The notes under the pieces are model-generated. The model ran no database searches. It worked only from the letters and a program-made list of their open reading frames with translations, and was not told the origin of the DNA. A stretch of 64,000 nt of DNA from an uncultured Lachnospiraceae bacterium. GTDB taxonomy: Bacteria > Bacillota > Clostridia > Lachnospirales > Lachnospiraceae. The position numbers and the translations under genes were made by a program. Location: assembly GCA_947577185.1 (NCBI GenBank), contig CANPUE010000001.1, positions 124,001 through 188,000 on the forward strand. Direction: 5' to 3'. Shown in pieces: positions 18,090 through 27,742 of this stretch; positions within the stretch are counted from its first letter, which is position 1; each line of letters opens with the position of its first letter.

Positions 18090-20131
18090 TATGCTGTCAC
18101 CATCCCAACAGACTGTAATTCAATAGTGGATTCCACTTCGTTATAAGAAACAACCACCAGATCTTTAAAGTAGTCTTCCGTCAGTTTCTTAAAGTATGCA
18201 CGCACGATCGGTGAAGTGATCACGATCGGTATTTTGCCCAGATCCTCGAGTTTCTTTGTCTCTGTGCCAACCGAATCCATGATCGCCTTCGTCTTGGCCG
18301 GATCGAGTGTCAGATAAGCGCCCTGTTCGGTCTGCTTCACGCTGCCCATGATCTCCTGTTCAAGCTGCGGATCAAGCGTGACGACGCTGGTCGTCTCATT
18401 GGCAGGAAAGAACTTGTTGGAAATCGCTCTCTTTAAACTCTGTCTGACATATTCTGTCAGGATATCTGTATCCCTCGTTGTCGAGGCATAATCCGCCAAT
18501 GTCTCAAAGATTGAAAGCAGATCCCTGATGGAAATGCCTTCTGACAGAAGATTCTGCAGTACTTTCTGGATCTCTCCAAGCCCAAGCATTTTCGGCACAA
18601 GTTCTTCCACAAGAGACGGATTGGATTCTTTGAGATTGTTGACCAGATTCTGCACATCCTGTCTTGTGAGCAATTCCGCTATGTACTGCCTGATAATCTC
18701 CGTCAGATGCGTCGCAATGATGGAAGGCGGATCGACAACTGTATAACCCATGCTCTCCGCACGCTCTCTCTGTCCTTCCGTAATCCAGATTGCCGGCAGA
18801 TGGAAGGAAGGCTCAAACGTAGGAATACCCGTGATCTCTTCTTCCACATATCCCGGATTCATGGCCATATAGTGGTCAAACAGAATCTCTCCTTCGCTGA
18901 CCTGCACGCCCTTGATCTTGATAATATACTGATTCGGATTTAACTGAATATTATCGCGCAGACGGATGATCGGAACGACCGTACCAAGCTCTAACGCGAT
19001 CTGTCTTCTGATCATAACAACACGGTCTAAAAGGTCACCGCCCTGATTTACATCAGCAAGCGGAATGATACCGTAACCAAATTCCAGTTCGATTGGATCA
19101 ACCTGTAATAACGAAGTGACATTTTCCGGCTGTCTGATCTCGTCCGCCGCAATCTCCTCCGTATCTACTTCTCTTTCGATCTCGGCCGTCTCAATCGTGC
19201 CTGCGATCACTCTGCCGACTACGATAAAACACAGGCCCAGCCCCAGGAAAATAATGGGATTCAAAGGAGTAACGATACCGAGCATGATCAGGATCGCACC
19301 TACCAGATACAACACTTTCGGCACACCGAAAAGCTGCCTGATCAAAACGGTTCCAAAGTCCGCATCTTTTGAACCTTTCGTGACTAGAATACCGGTTGAA
19401 AGAGAGATCAACAGAGACGGAATCTGGCTCACAAGTCCGTCACCGATCGTTAAGATTACAAAATGATTGAGTGCGTCGTTTAACTCCATACCCTGACGCA
19501 GGACGCCCATCGCGATACCGCCGATGACATTGACTGCCGTAATTACAAGACCTGCCGCCGCATCTCCTTTTACGTACTTTACCGCACCATCCATAGAACC
19601 GAAAAAACTTGATTCATCCTGAATCTTCTCACGGCGCTGTTTGGCTTCCGCATCCGTGATCGCACCCGTATTTAAGTCCGCGTCAATCGCCATCTGCTTA
19701 CCGGGCATCGCATCCAGTGTAAATCTGGCCGTTACCTCAGCCACACGCTCGGAACCTTTGTTGATGATCATAAACTGTACAATGATCAATATGATAAAGA
19801 CAATACAGCCGACGATGATATCACCGCCGCCGACATACTGTCCAAATGTCAGGACAACATTACCGGCATTGCCGGTCGTTAAGATCATTCTGGTAGAGGA
19901 TACATTCAGCGCGATCCTGAATACGGTTGTAAACAAAAGGATCGTCGGATAAAATGACATATTCAGCACTTCGTTCGCGAACATACAGCCGAACATGATT
20001 GTAAAGGCAATTGAGATATTGAAAGCCAGGAGTACATCCAAAAGGGTCGGGCCGATCGGAATGATCAGCATTACAAATGCCGCCAGCAGATACGCTGCCA
20101 CACCGACATCGGCTTTTTTCAAATTACCCAT
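18089..20131 (-). CDS. flhA: Flagellar export gate protein FlhA
   Basis: FlhA is the large export-gate subunit of the flagellar type III secretion system. The 680-residue protein has about eight membrane helices in the first 330 residues, the FHIPEP-family signature region (ILFTTVFRIALNVSSTRMIL) and a cytoplasmic chaperone-substrate docking domain. Full length. It sits between flhB and flhF; its stop overlaps the flhF start. Confidence 0.97.
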   Translation of the reverse strand: MGNLKKADVGVAAYLLAAFVMLIIPIGPTLLDVLLAFNISIAFTIMFGCMFANEVLNMSFYPTILLFTTVFRIALNVSSTRMILTTGNAGNVVLTFGQYVGGGDIIVGCIVFIILIIVQFMIINKGSERVAEVTARFTLDAMPGKQMAIDADLNTGAITDAEAKQRREKIQDESSFFGSMDGAVKYVKGDAAAGLVITAVNVIGGIAMGVLRQGMELNDALNHFVILTIGDGLVSQIPSLLISLSTGILVTKGSKDADFGTVLIRQLFGVPKVLYLVGAILIMLGIVTPLNPIIFLGLGLCFIVVGRVIAGTIETAEIEREVDTEEIAADEIRQPENVTSLLQVDPIELEFGYGIIPLADVNQGGDLLDRVVMIRRQIALELGTVVPIIRLRDNIQLNPNQYIIKIKGVQVSEGEILFDHYMAMNPGYVEEEITGIPTFEPSFHLPAIWITEGQRERAESMGYTVVDPPSIIATHLTEIIRQYIAELLTRQDVQNLVNNLKESNPSLVEELVPKMLGLGEIQKVLQNLLSEGISIRDLLSIFETLADYASTTRDTDILTEYVRQSLKRAISNKFFPANETTSVVTLDPQLEQEIMGSVKQTEQGAYLTLDPAKTKAIMDSVGTETKKLEDLGKIPIVITSPIVRAYFKKLTEDYFKDLVVVSYNEVESTIELQSVGMVTA

Positions 20132-20179
20132 ATCCCCTTCTCTCCCTTCTATATTATTATTCTATACTTTATTATTATA

Positions 20180-21292
20180 CTATACTTTCCCCTGTAAATG
20201 ATATACGAAAGCGAGAACTTCTGCAACTGCCTGGTACAATTCCGGCGGAACAACACTTCCGATATCCACGTTTGCATACAGCATTCTGGCAAGCGGCTTA
20301 TTCTCCACAATTTCTATGTGATGCTCTTTGGCCGCTTCCTTAATTTTCTGCGCCAGATAATCCGTGCCCTTGGCCACCACATAAGGTGCATCATAAAGAT
20401 CCGGATCATACTTGATGGCTACCGCATAATGGGTCGGGTTGGTGATGACAACATCCGCTTCGGGAAGCTGCTGCATCATACGTCTTCTGGCAGCCTCCAT
20501 CATACGCTGTTTCTGCTTGCTCTTGACCTGGGGATCACCTTCCTGATCCTTATACTCATCTTTCACTTCCTGTTTGGTCATCTTCATATCTTTCTTGAAT
20601 TTGACTTTCTGATAGATAAGATCCGCCGCCGCAATCAGCATATAAAACATCGCAATCCGCATTCCCAAATCAATCACCAGATTACCGATCTGCAGAATCG
20701 CCTGATTGAGGGAAAGCCCGTAAAGCAGATAAATACTCGGTGCATTCTTCTTTAAATAGGAATAGACAACATAAGCGATTATCGCTATCTTGGCGATGGA
20801 TTTGATCAGTTCCACCAGAGAATTGATCGAAATAAATCTCTTAAAACCGCTCAGCGGATTTAACTTATTAAACTTCGGCCGCAGGGGTTCCGTAGTAGGC
20901 TGCCACTTTACCTGCACAAGATCACAGATAAACGCCACCAGAAAACCAAGCAGCAGAACCGGCGCAATCATACTGAGCAGCCGGTATGCCGAACGGACAA
21001 ACAGGGTATAAAATGTCGTTTCCGGCACATAGCCGTCATAGAGCTTTACATATTCCGGAATCTGTGTGTAGATATTGCGGAACACCCCGATAAAGGATTC
21101 TCCCAGATAGCCGGTCCACAATTTCAGGACAAGGAATAACAGCAATAATTCAAATCCGTTGGCCACCTCACGGCTTTTTGCAACCTGTCCTTTTTTTCTG
21201 GCATCGTTTAGTTTCTTGGAAGTAGGTTCTTCGGTCTTCTCACCGCCCGGCCCGTCTTTGGCAAAAAACTGGAGATTATAATTTAAGATCAT
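20180..21292 (-). CDS. flhB: Flagellar export switch protein FlhB
   Basis: FlhB sets export specificity and changes it when the hook is complete. The 370-residue protein has four membrane helices (about 30-215) and a cytoplasmic C-terminal domain with the self-cleavage motif NPTHYAVAIKY (around residue 284), so specificity switching should be normal. It starts one base after the fliR stop. Confidence 0.97.
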   Translation of the reverse strand: MILNYNLQFFAKDGPGGEKTEEPTSKKLNDARKKGQVAKSREVANGFELLLLFLVLKLWTGYLGESFIGVFRNIYTQIPEYVKLYDGYVPETTFYTLFVRSAYRLLSMIAPVLLLGFLVAFICDLVQVKWQPTTEPLRPKFNKLNPLSGFKRFISINSLVELIKSIAKIAIIAYVVYSYLKKNAPSIYLLYGLSLNQAILQIGNLVIDLGMRIAMFYMLIAAADLIYQKVKFKKDMKMTKQEVKDEYKDQEGDPQVKSKQKQRMMEAARRRMMQQLPEADVVITNPTHYAVAIKYDPDLYDAPYVVAKGTDYLAQKIKEAAKEHHIEIVENKPLARMLYANVDIGSVVPPELYQAVAEVLAFVYHLQGKV

Positions 21293-21293
21293 T

Positions 21294-22073
21294 TCATATC
21301 ATCCCTTTCACAATCTCCGTGATCAGCACTTTCATCTCCTGAAAGACAAAATCAGCCGCCCCCGGCAGCATCCTGACTGTCAAAAACATAACAGAAAGAC
21401 CAATCAGCACTTTCATCTGAATTCCGACGGCAAACATATTCATCTGCGGCGATACTTTCGCAAGTATCCCCAATACACAGTTTAACAGCAGAATCACGCA
21501 AAAGACCGGCAGACAGATACGGAAGCCGATCACAATATAATCACTCATAAACCGTACCATAGAATCCAAAAGAGAGTCCATACGGAAAACTGCTCCATTA
21601 ACCGGGATCAGGGTAAACGTATCAATTAACGCCTGCAGCAGATATCGATGCATCCCCGTAATAATCAGGAATAAAGAAAACATATATTGGTAAAACACAC
21701 CGCTGAATGTAGCATTCTGTCTCGTTAGCGGATCCATCAACGACACCATGGACAGACCGACTTCCATGTCGGCAATGTTACCGGCAAAGGCTGCAATCGT
21801 CATACAAATCTGTGCTGCCCAGCCAATCAGCAGACCAGTCACCGCCTCTTTGGCTACGATCACCGCATAGCCCGCCACAGAATGGTAAACTACCTCATTA
21901 TGATCGAGACAGCTGAACAGCAGATAAGAAAGAAAAACTGACAACGCCACTTTCACTCTCAGCGGTGTGTTGGTCATTCCGAAAAAAGGCGCTGCATGAA
22001 CAAAGCAGGACACACGCACGAGAATCAGCAAAAAAAATTCCAGGTCTGCATAAGAAAAAGTGATATCGATCAT
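21294..22073 (-). CDS. fliR: Flagellar export protein FliR
   Basis: This 259-residue multi-helix membrane protein is the FliR component of the export gate, with ASPFFGMTN-like motif APFFGMTNTPLRVKVALS near residue 30 and GQIIG-like ANDIADMEVGLSMV around 95. FliP, FliQ and FliR form the pore. It follows fliQ by four bases. Normal length. Confidence 0.95.
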   Translation of the reverse strand: MIDITFSYADLEFFLLILVRVSCFVHAAPFFGMTNTPLRVKVALSVFLSYLLFSCLDHNEVVYHSVAGYAVIVAKEAVTGLLIGWAAQICMTIAAFAGNIADMEVGLSMVSLMDPLTRQNATFSGVFYQYMFSLFLIITGMHRYLLQALIDTFTLIPVNGAVFRMDSLLDSMVRFMSDYIVIGFRICLPVFCVILLLNCVLGILAKVSPQMNMFAVGIQMKVLIGLSVMFLTVRMLPGAADFVFQEMKVLITEIVKGMI

Positions 22074-22077
22074 ATCG

Positions 22078-22347
22078 CTACCTGATATAGATACTGAAGT
22101 TCGACCACAGATTTACCATATATTCAATCATATTGTTAATCATCCAATGGCCGAGAATGATGATCGTCAAAAAAATCGACAGCACCTTAGGAACGAATGT
22201 AAGCGTCTGTTCCTGAATGGATGTAACGGTTTGAAAAATACTGACAATCAAACCGATGCAAAGGGAAACAAGCAGCACCGGTGCTGCTGTCTTAATAATC
22301 GTAAACAGTGCGCTCGAAGCGATCGCAGTTACGTCATCTATTGTCAT
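22078..22347 (-). CDS. fliQ: Flagellar export protein FliQ
   Basis: FliQ is a small export-gate subunit of 89 residues with two membrane helices (about 13-38 and 52-75) and the signature ITSIQEQTLTFVPK (here VTSIQEQTLTFVPKVL). It lies between fliP and fliR in the usual order. Confidence 0.95.
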   Translation of the reverse strand: MTIDDVTAIASSALFTIIKTAAPVLLVSLCIGLIVSIFQTVTSIQEQTLTFVPKVLSIFLTIIILGHWMINNMIEYMVNLWSNFSIYIR

Positions 22348-22394
22348 AGATAAAACACTCCCTTCTGACCCTGCCAGTCAAAATACGCAGGCTG

Positions 22395-23288
22395 TTAATA
22401 AAATGTTCTCACCAAACTGCCGATGACCAGACTCCATCCATCCGCCAGAACAAAAAGAAGGATCTTAAACGGCATGGAGATCGTCGTTGGCGGCAACATC
22501 ATCATACCCATCGCCATCAGTGTCGATGCAACTACCATATCAATAATAATAAAAGGAATATAAATACAGAATCCGATGATAAATGCCGTTCTGAGTTCAC
22601 TGATGATGAAGCTCGGTATCAGAACACTGGTAGGAATATCATCAAGATTTTCCCCATCCCATTCGGTACGGCTGACTTCCAGAAAAAGCCCTACATCTTT
22701 TAACTGTGTGTGTGGATACATAAACTGCCTGATCGGTACGAGCGCTGCCTCGAATGCTTCCTCCTGATCGAATTCTCCTGCATCAAAAGGCACGATCGCA
22801 TCCGTATAGATCGTTGCGATTGTCGGCTGCATGATAAAAAAGGTCAAAAACAGTGCCAGCCCGATTAGCACTGTATTGGGCGGCGCCGTCTGTGTATTTA
22901 ATGCTGCCCTCGTGAAATGCAGGACGATAATAATCCTGGTAAACGAGGTTAACATAATAATCAATGACGGTGCAATAGCAATCAAAGTAAGTGTAATCAG
23001 AATCCGCAGTGTACCATTCAGATTACCATTACCGTCATTGTATGTAACCGTCACCATATTCGCGATATTCAGCTCCTGCAGATCATCTTCCGACTGTGCA
23101 GAACCCGGTTCCGTTCTATTTGTTCTTTCCTCTGACGTACCGGTCAGATTGGATTCTCTGACAGGACGTTCTGTTGCTGCATACGCAGTCTCTTTACTGC
23201 CGGCAAATATTCCGATAAATAATATGCCTGCAAGCAACAGCAGGCATATCCATTTCTTCTTTTGATGTCCGGAAAAATATTTTTTCAT
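22395..23288 (-). CDS. fliP: Flagellar export protein FliP with an N-terminal extension
   Basis: FliP is the main pore subunit of the export gate. The 297-residue protein begins with a signal-like segment (about 12-30), then a charged region of about 45 residues, and the FliP core (LITLTLIAIAPSLIIMLTSF; TAPPNTVLIGLALFLTFF) with four membrane helices. Usual FliP proteins have about 220-245 residues, so the extra length is in the N-terminal periplasmic part. The core motifs are intact. Confidence 0.95.
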   Translation of the reverse strand: MKKYFSGHQKKKWICLLLLAGILFIGIFAGSKETAYAATERPVRESNLTGTSEERTNRTEPGSAQSEDDLQELNIANMVTVTYNDGNGNLNGTLRILITLTLIAIAPSLIIMLTSFTRIIIVLHFTRAALNTQTAPPNTVLIGLALFLTFFIMQPTIATIYTDAIVPFDAGEFDQEEAFEAALVPIRQFMYPHTQLKDVGLFLEVSRTEWDGENLDDIPTSVLIPSFIISELRTAFIIGFCIYIPFIIIDMVVASTLMAMGMMMLPPTTISMPFKILLFVLADGWSLVIGSLVRTFY

Positions 23289-23297
23289 CTTAATCGC

Positions 23298-23687
23298 CTA
23301 CTCACTTTTATTTCGGTCATCTTCTTTTTCCAGAAAGGACTTTTTTTGCACTTTTTCAAACAATTCTTTAAAACTATACTGCTCTTTGCTTCCATCATCT
23401 GAAAAGACTAATTGGTCCTCCGGAACCTCTGTCAACATTGTAACAGAATCTTTCCCGATTGCAACTGCCAAATATTTCTGCCCAACACGAATAATCTGAA
23501 TATACTTATTATTCGCAAGCCGAAATGATTCCACAACTTCCAGATTTGTGTTGAAAGCCTTTCCTTTCTGGTATCCTGATATCCATTTTGTGGTCCAGTA
23601 AGTAATTGCCAGCACAAAAACAAATATAACAAGTACAGTCAAAAACTGTGAATAAAAAATCGTGCCGTCTGAAGCAGTCAGAATCAT
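23298..23687 (-). CDS. fliO: Flagellar export accessory protein FliO
   Basis: This 129-residue protein has one N-terminal membrane helix (about 13-32) and a small cytoplasmic domain with VVESFRLANNKYIQIIRVGQ and KYLAVAIGKDSVTMLTEV, the FliO/FliZ pattern. FliO helps assemble the FliP pore. It lies between cheY and fliP, starting next to the cheY stop. FliO is poorly conserved, so the name rests on position and shape. Confidence 0.85.
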   Translation of the reverse strand: MILTASDGTIFYSQFLTVLVIFVFVLAITYWTTKWISGYQKGKAFNTNLEVVESFRLANNKYIQIIRVGQKYLAVAIGKDSVTMLTEVPEDQLVFSDDGSKEQYSFKELFEKVQKKSFLEKEDDRNKSE

Positions 23688-24050
23688 TTAACCAACTACT
23701 TTCTTCACTGCTTCCAATACACGGTCAGCCTGGAACGGCTTTACAATGAAGTCTTTCGCACCAGACTGGATCGACTCGATAACCATCGCCTGCTGTCCCA
23801 TAGCAGAGCACATGATTACCATAGCGCCCGGATCAGCTTCTTTGATCTTCTTCAGTGCCTGAATCCCATCCATCTCGGGCATTGTAATATCCATCAGTAC
23901 GAGATCGGGTTTCAACTCATTGTACTTCTCAACAGCTCTTGCACCATTTTCAGCTTCACCGGCAACATTATATCCATTCTTAGTCAGGATATCTTTGATC
24001 ATCATACGCATGAACGCTGCATCATCACATACTAAAATATTCTTTGCCAT
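23688..24050 (-). CDS. cheY: Chemotaxis response regulator CheY
   Basis: This 120-residue single-domain receiver has acidic pocket residues DDAAF near 9-10, the phosphoacceptor about D54 (VLMDITMPEMDG), the switch Ser in MCSAMG and Lys in IVKPF. CheY-P binds FliM/FliY to alter motor direction. It lies between fliY and fliO as in Bacillus. Confidence 0.95.
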   Translation of the reverse strand: MAKNILVCDDAAFMRMMIKDILTKNGYNVAGEAENGARAVEKYNELKPDLVLMDITMPEMDGIQALKKIKEADPGAMVIMCSAMGQQAMVIESIQSGAKDFIVKPFQADRVLEAVKKVVG

Positions 24051-24102
24051 TCTTTTCTTCTCCTATTACATACAATTTTTGATTATATACCATGAATTAT
24101 TA

Positions 24103-25320
24103 TTATTTAATAATTTCAGTTACCCTAACGCCAAAGCTTTCTTCAATGACTACAACTTCACCTTTTGCTACAAACTTACCGTTTACCAGAACATCAATCG
24201 GTTCACCTGCAATCTTATCAAGTTCTATGATTGTACCTGGTGCAAAATCCAGAATATCCGATATGGATTTCGCTGTTCTTCCCAGTTCCACTGTAACTTC
24301 AAGCGGTACATCTTTGATCAGGTCGATGTTCTCCTGCGGCTGCATCGGATTGAAATCACCTGCAAAATTCTGGAACTGTGCCGGCTGAATGCTCATATTC
24401 GGCATCATCTGAGGCATCCCCATCTGCGGCATCATCTGAGGCATTCCCATTCCCATTTGCGGCATTCCCATCTGCATCTGACTCATATCCATCTGCGGCA
24501 TCTGCATCTGAGGCATTCCCATCTGCTGACTCATATCCATCTGCGGCTGTGTCGGAGCGGGTGCCGGTGCAGGCGCTGGAGCAGGTGCCGGTTCCGGAGC
24601 GCTGGCTCCTCCCATCTGAGAGTCAAGGAATGTAGAACATACCTCTTTTGCAAACTCTATTGGATACAACTGCATGATCATAGAATCAACCAGAGTATCG
24701 ATCTCCATGTGAAAAGCAATCCTGACAAATGTTCCTCCCAGAAATTCTGCAATATCACCACCCGATTTATACTCCGTCAGATCCACCAGACTTGCCTCCG
24801 GCGGACTGATATCGATCATCTTACTGAGCATCGTAGAAAGTGAAGTCGCTGAAGAACCCATCATCTGGTTCATCGCTTCTGAGATCGCGCTCAAATGCAG
24901 CTCACCCAGCTCTCCATCTGTGTTGCTTCCATCTCCACCCATCATCAGATCGGTGATCACTTTCACATCATGTTCTTTTAAGATCAGGATATTGGTTCCG
25001 TCCAGACCAACCGTATATTTTATTTGAATAAAAACACATGGTCTCTCATACTCTGTCAATACACCGTCCCAGGTCGTTAACGTGACAACCGGAGTTGTTA
25101 TATTAACTTTACGGTTTACAAGAGAAAACAATGTCGTTGCCGAGGAACCCATACTGATGTTTGCAACTTCACCGATCGCATCTCTTTCAATATCAGTCAG
25201 AAGACTTTCATCCACTGCCGCGCCTGAAGCCGCCGCATCACCTGATGAAGAATCATCGGCGTCAGAACCTCCTCCGCTGAGCAGCGCATTGATCTCGTCT
25301 TGTGATAACATTCCGTCCAT
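24103..25320 (-). CDS. fliY: Flagellar switch protein and CheY-P phosphatase FliY
   Basis: FliY is a C-ring protein (FliN-type) with an added CheC-like phosphatase. It begins with a CheY-P binding segment (MLSQDEINALL), has two phosphatase motifs (GEVANISMGSSATTL; SEAMNQMMGSSATSL) and ends with the FliN domain (IKDVPLEVTVELGRT). Between them, at about residues 235-312, lies an Ala-Pro stretch and then an unusual repetitive Met/Gln/Pro segment made of MPQM units. The start is uncertain: an ATG at 25332 overlaps the fliM stop, and ATG at 25320 or 25311 also fit; 25320 is used. Confidence 0.92.
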   Translation of the reverse strand: MDGMLSQDEINALLSGGGSDADDSSSGDAAASGAAVDESLLTDIERDAIGEVANISMGSSATTLFSLVNRKVNITTPVVTLTTWDGVLTEYERPCVFIQIKYTVGLDGTNILILKEHDVKVITDLMMGGDGSNTDGELGELHLSAISEAMNQMMGSSATSLSTMLSKMIDISPPEASLVDLTEYKSGGDIAEFLGGTFVRIAFHMEIDTLVDSMIMQLYPIEFAKEVCSTFLDSQMGGASAPEPAPAPAPAPAPAPTQPQMDMSQQMGMPQMQMPQMDMSQMQMGMPQMGMGMPQMMPQMGMPQMMPNMSIQPAQFQNFAGDFNPMQPQENIDLIKDVPLEVTVELGRTAKSISDILDFAPGTIIELDKIAGEPIDVLVNGKFVAKGEVVVIEESFGVRVTEIIK

Positions 25321-25324
25321 GCCT

Positions 25325-26308
25325 CTATTCATCCCCCTCTCTAAATACCGACGTTACTCTGACAGCATATTTATCTTTACTTGAGCCCGGTAATGCGGTG
25401 AATTTTTTAATATTACCAACATATATATTCAAATCATTATCCACATTGGTATCTAATCGTATAATATCGCCTCTCTGTAAATTGACGAAATCCTGTATGG
25501 ATATCCTGCTCTTTCCCAACACTGCCTTCACAGGAACATCCACCCTGCGCAACATTGCTTCAATATAATCATTATAATCCTCTTCATCCATCTCCTGCAT
25601 ATTTGCATACCAGAACTTGGTATTCAATTTATCCATTACGCTTTCCAGCGTAAAGAACGGAAGACAGATGTTCATTAATCCTTCCACATCGCCGATCCTG
25701 ATACTCAGTGTAATGACTGCTATCATATCATTCGGCGCTATGATCTGAGCAAACTGAGAATTGGTCTCAATCCTTTCCAGAACAGGATTGAGTTCTACAA
25801 CGTTTTTCCATGGTTCCCGCATAAGCTGAATAAACAATACAAGCATTTTCTCAATGATTGTCATCTCAATCTCAGAGAATTCTCTGTTTTTCTCTAATGG
25901 GTCGCCCTGCCCGCCCAGCATTCTGTCTATCATCGTAAATCCAAGATTAGAAGCCAGTTCTACCAGAATTGTCCCACCAAGCGGCTGAAAATTGACAATT
26001 CCTAATATGAGCGGATTCGATAATGCATTACTGAATTCCGAAAAGATAACCGTTTCTGAACTTGTCACAAGTACCTGAACATTCTTTCTAAGGTAAACCG
26101 GAAGATTCGTTGACAACAGTCTTCCATAATGCTCAAAAATAATTTCCAGAGTACGAAGATGTTCCTTTGAAAATTTCGTAGGTCGTTTAAAGTCGTAATT
26201 CTTTACCTGCTTGTCATTGGAATCCTGCATCTGATCCGTATCCAATTCACCGCTGCTCAAGGCCGCAAGCAAATTGTCAATCTCGCTTTGAGACAGTACC
26301 TCGCCCAC
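25325..26308 (-). CDS. fliM: Flagellar motor switch protein FliM
   Basis: FliM forms the C-ring, binds CheY-P and links FliG to FliY. The 327-residue protein has the N-terminal CheY-P binding motif LSQSEIDNLLAAL, the middle CheC-like domain (about 45-230) and a C-terminal FliN-like domain (about 250-327, VKAVLGKSRISIQDFVNLQ). It lies between fliL and fliY. Confidence 0.96.
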   Translation of the reverse strand: MGEVLSQSEIDNLLAALSSGELDTDQMQDSNDKQVKNYDFKRPTKFSKEHLRTLEIIFEHYGRLLSTNLPVYLRKNVQVLVTSSETVIFSEFSNALSNPLILGIVNFQPLGGTILVELASNLGFTMIDRMLGGQGDPLEKNREFSEIEMTIIEKMLVLFIQLMREPWKNVVELNPVLERIETNSQFAQIIAPNDMIAVITLSIRIGDVEGLMNICLPFFTLESVMDKLNTKFWYANMQEMDEEDYNDYIEAMLRRVDVPVKAVLGKSRISIQDFVNLQRGDIIRLDTNVDNDLNIYVGNIKKFTALPGSSKDKYAVRVTSVFREGDE

Positions 26309-26359
26309 GAAAATTCACCTCCCCGTGGATATTATTATATATCATATTTTTCTTTCAGG

Positions 26360-26878
26360 CTATTGGTACATACCGCTGAATGCTACATTAAAAATAAATT
26401 CCGAATCAAACAGATCCTGCACTTCATGTAAGATTTCCTGCTTAATCTGACTTTCGTTTGACCTTGCTTCCTCAAGTGTATACTTTCCGAATACACTTCC
26501 GATAATATCCCTTAATAAAGTTTCCTGCGGAGACAGATCTGAGCCGTATTCTTTATACCCTTTTTTCTCCTTCGTATTAATGGAAAAGCCGACTGTTCCC
26601 ATCCAGAAATGGCTTTCTCCGTCCTCACCCACCTTTAACGGAACTGTAATAGATTCCGGAATCGTATACACTTCGGTATCCTTCATGGGCACGTCGATCG
26701 CATTTTCTCCATTTTCTGTCTTTGCCGTCAATTCCAGATTCAGAGCCGTCGAAATATTATCGACCAAAGCTGCAGTCTTCCTGGATGCCCCTGTCACACT
26801 GAACATCATGATAGCCGTCAGAACGACATTCACAACCAATAATGCCAGTATAATAATAGAAATTAAATTTTTCTTCAT
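26360..26878 (-). CDS. fliL: Flagellar basal-body protein FliL
   Basis: FliL is a small membrane protein near the stator that supports motor function. The 172-residue protein has one N-terminal membrane helix (about 7-27, SIIILALLVVNVVLTAIMMF) and an extracytoplasmic domain of normal size. The family is weakly conserved; the call is based on position between motB and fliM and the typical layout. Confidence 0.85.
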   Translation of the reverse strand: MKKNLISIIILALLVVNVVLTAIMMFSVTGASRKTAALVDNISTALNLELTAKTENGENAIDVPMKDTEVYTIPESITVPLKVGEDGESHFWMGTVGFSINTKEKKGYKEYGSDLSPQETLLRDIIGSVFGKYTLEEARSNESQIKQEILHEVQDLFDSEFIFNVAFSGMYQ

Positions 26879-26923
26879 CTGCTTCCTCCCCTTTTTATAT
26901 TCCCTTTCCTATCATAATCTATA

Positions 26924-27742
26924 TCAATAAGAGCTCAGCGAATTATAGATCTTGATCTCAACCCGCCTGTTCATGGTCCTTCCCTCCGCAGTCGAATTGT
27001 CCGCCACCGGAACATACTCTCCCCGTCCGGAATGCTTCATCATTGCCGGATCAAGATTAGCTGTCGACAACAGATAATTAAAGACAGATAAGGCACGCCC
27101 CGAACTCAATTCATCATTATTAGAATATTTTGCGCCGGACATCGGAACATTATCCGTATGTCCCTCTATTTCAATTGTACTGTCACCGTAACGTTCCAAT
27201 ATGACTCCGACCTGGTCAAGAACCGGCAGAGCCGCATCTTTTAACTGCGTGCTTCCGGAGTCAAAAAGCAGAGACCCCTTCAATGTAAGCTGAACATACT
27301 GCGACGTAAATTCAATATCAATCTCTTTGTCCAGATTATTCTCCTCAACAGCTTCCTCTATCTTCTCAGCCAGTTCTTCCGATTCCTCCATCTGTGCTTT
27401 TTCCAGTTCAGCCTGTGCTTCCGCAACCGCTGTTGCCATATCGTCAGAAACGATCTCACCCTGATCCATCTTACCGGTACTGTTGATGTACTGATCCAGC
27501 TCGTTTAGCTGACTGACACCGTTACTGATCAGAATACCGTCGCCAATCGCCGTAGCGCCGGCCGAAAAAATGCTGAATGTCTGATTAAAAGAGGCCGCTA
27601 TCATCTCAAATTTTTCCGCATCAACCGTTGACATGGAAAACAGCAGGACGAAAAAGCAAAGCAGCAGGTTCATCAAGTCGGCAAATGTAGACTGCCACGC
27701 GGGCGCTCCCGGTTTTACCTCATCCTCTTTCCGTTTAGCCAT
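26924..27742 (-). CDS. motB: Flagellar stator protein MotB
   Basis: MotB anchors the stator to the wall. The 272-residue protein has a single membrane helix with the ion-binding aspartate (TFADLMNLLLCFFVLLFS, about D22) and a C-terminal OmpA-like peptidoglycan-binding domain (IEIEGHTDNVP; SSGRALSVFNYL). A longer upstream frame exists to 27793, but ATG at 27742 (MAKRKEDEV) overlaps the motA stop by eight bases and fits the family. Confidence 0.95.
   Translation of the reverse strand: MAKRKEDEVKPGAPAWQSTFADLMNLLLCFFVLLFSMSTVDAEKFEMIAASFNQTFSIFSAGATAIGDGILISNGVSQLNELDQYINSTGKMDQGEIVSDDMATAVAEAQAELEKAQMEESEELAEKIEEAVEENNLDKEIDIEFTSQYVQLTLKGSLLFDSGSTQLKDAALPVLDQVGVILERYGDSTIEIEGHTDNVPMSGAKYSNNDELSSGRALSVFNYLLSTANLDPAMMKHSGRGEYVPVADNSTAEGRTMNRRVEIKIYNSLSSY

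Noticed and set aside
24375-24545. Tandem repeats in fliY as a CRISPR or non-coding repeat array
   Set aside because: The repeats keep the fliY frame and encode MPQM units, so they are coding.
23920-24843. Plus-strand open frame of 307 codons opposite fliY
   Set aside because: It lies antisense to fliY, is His/Arg-rich because of the MPQM repeats read backwards, and has no ribosome site.
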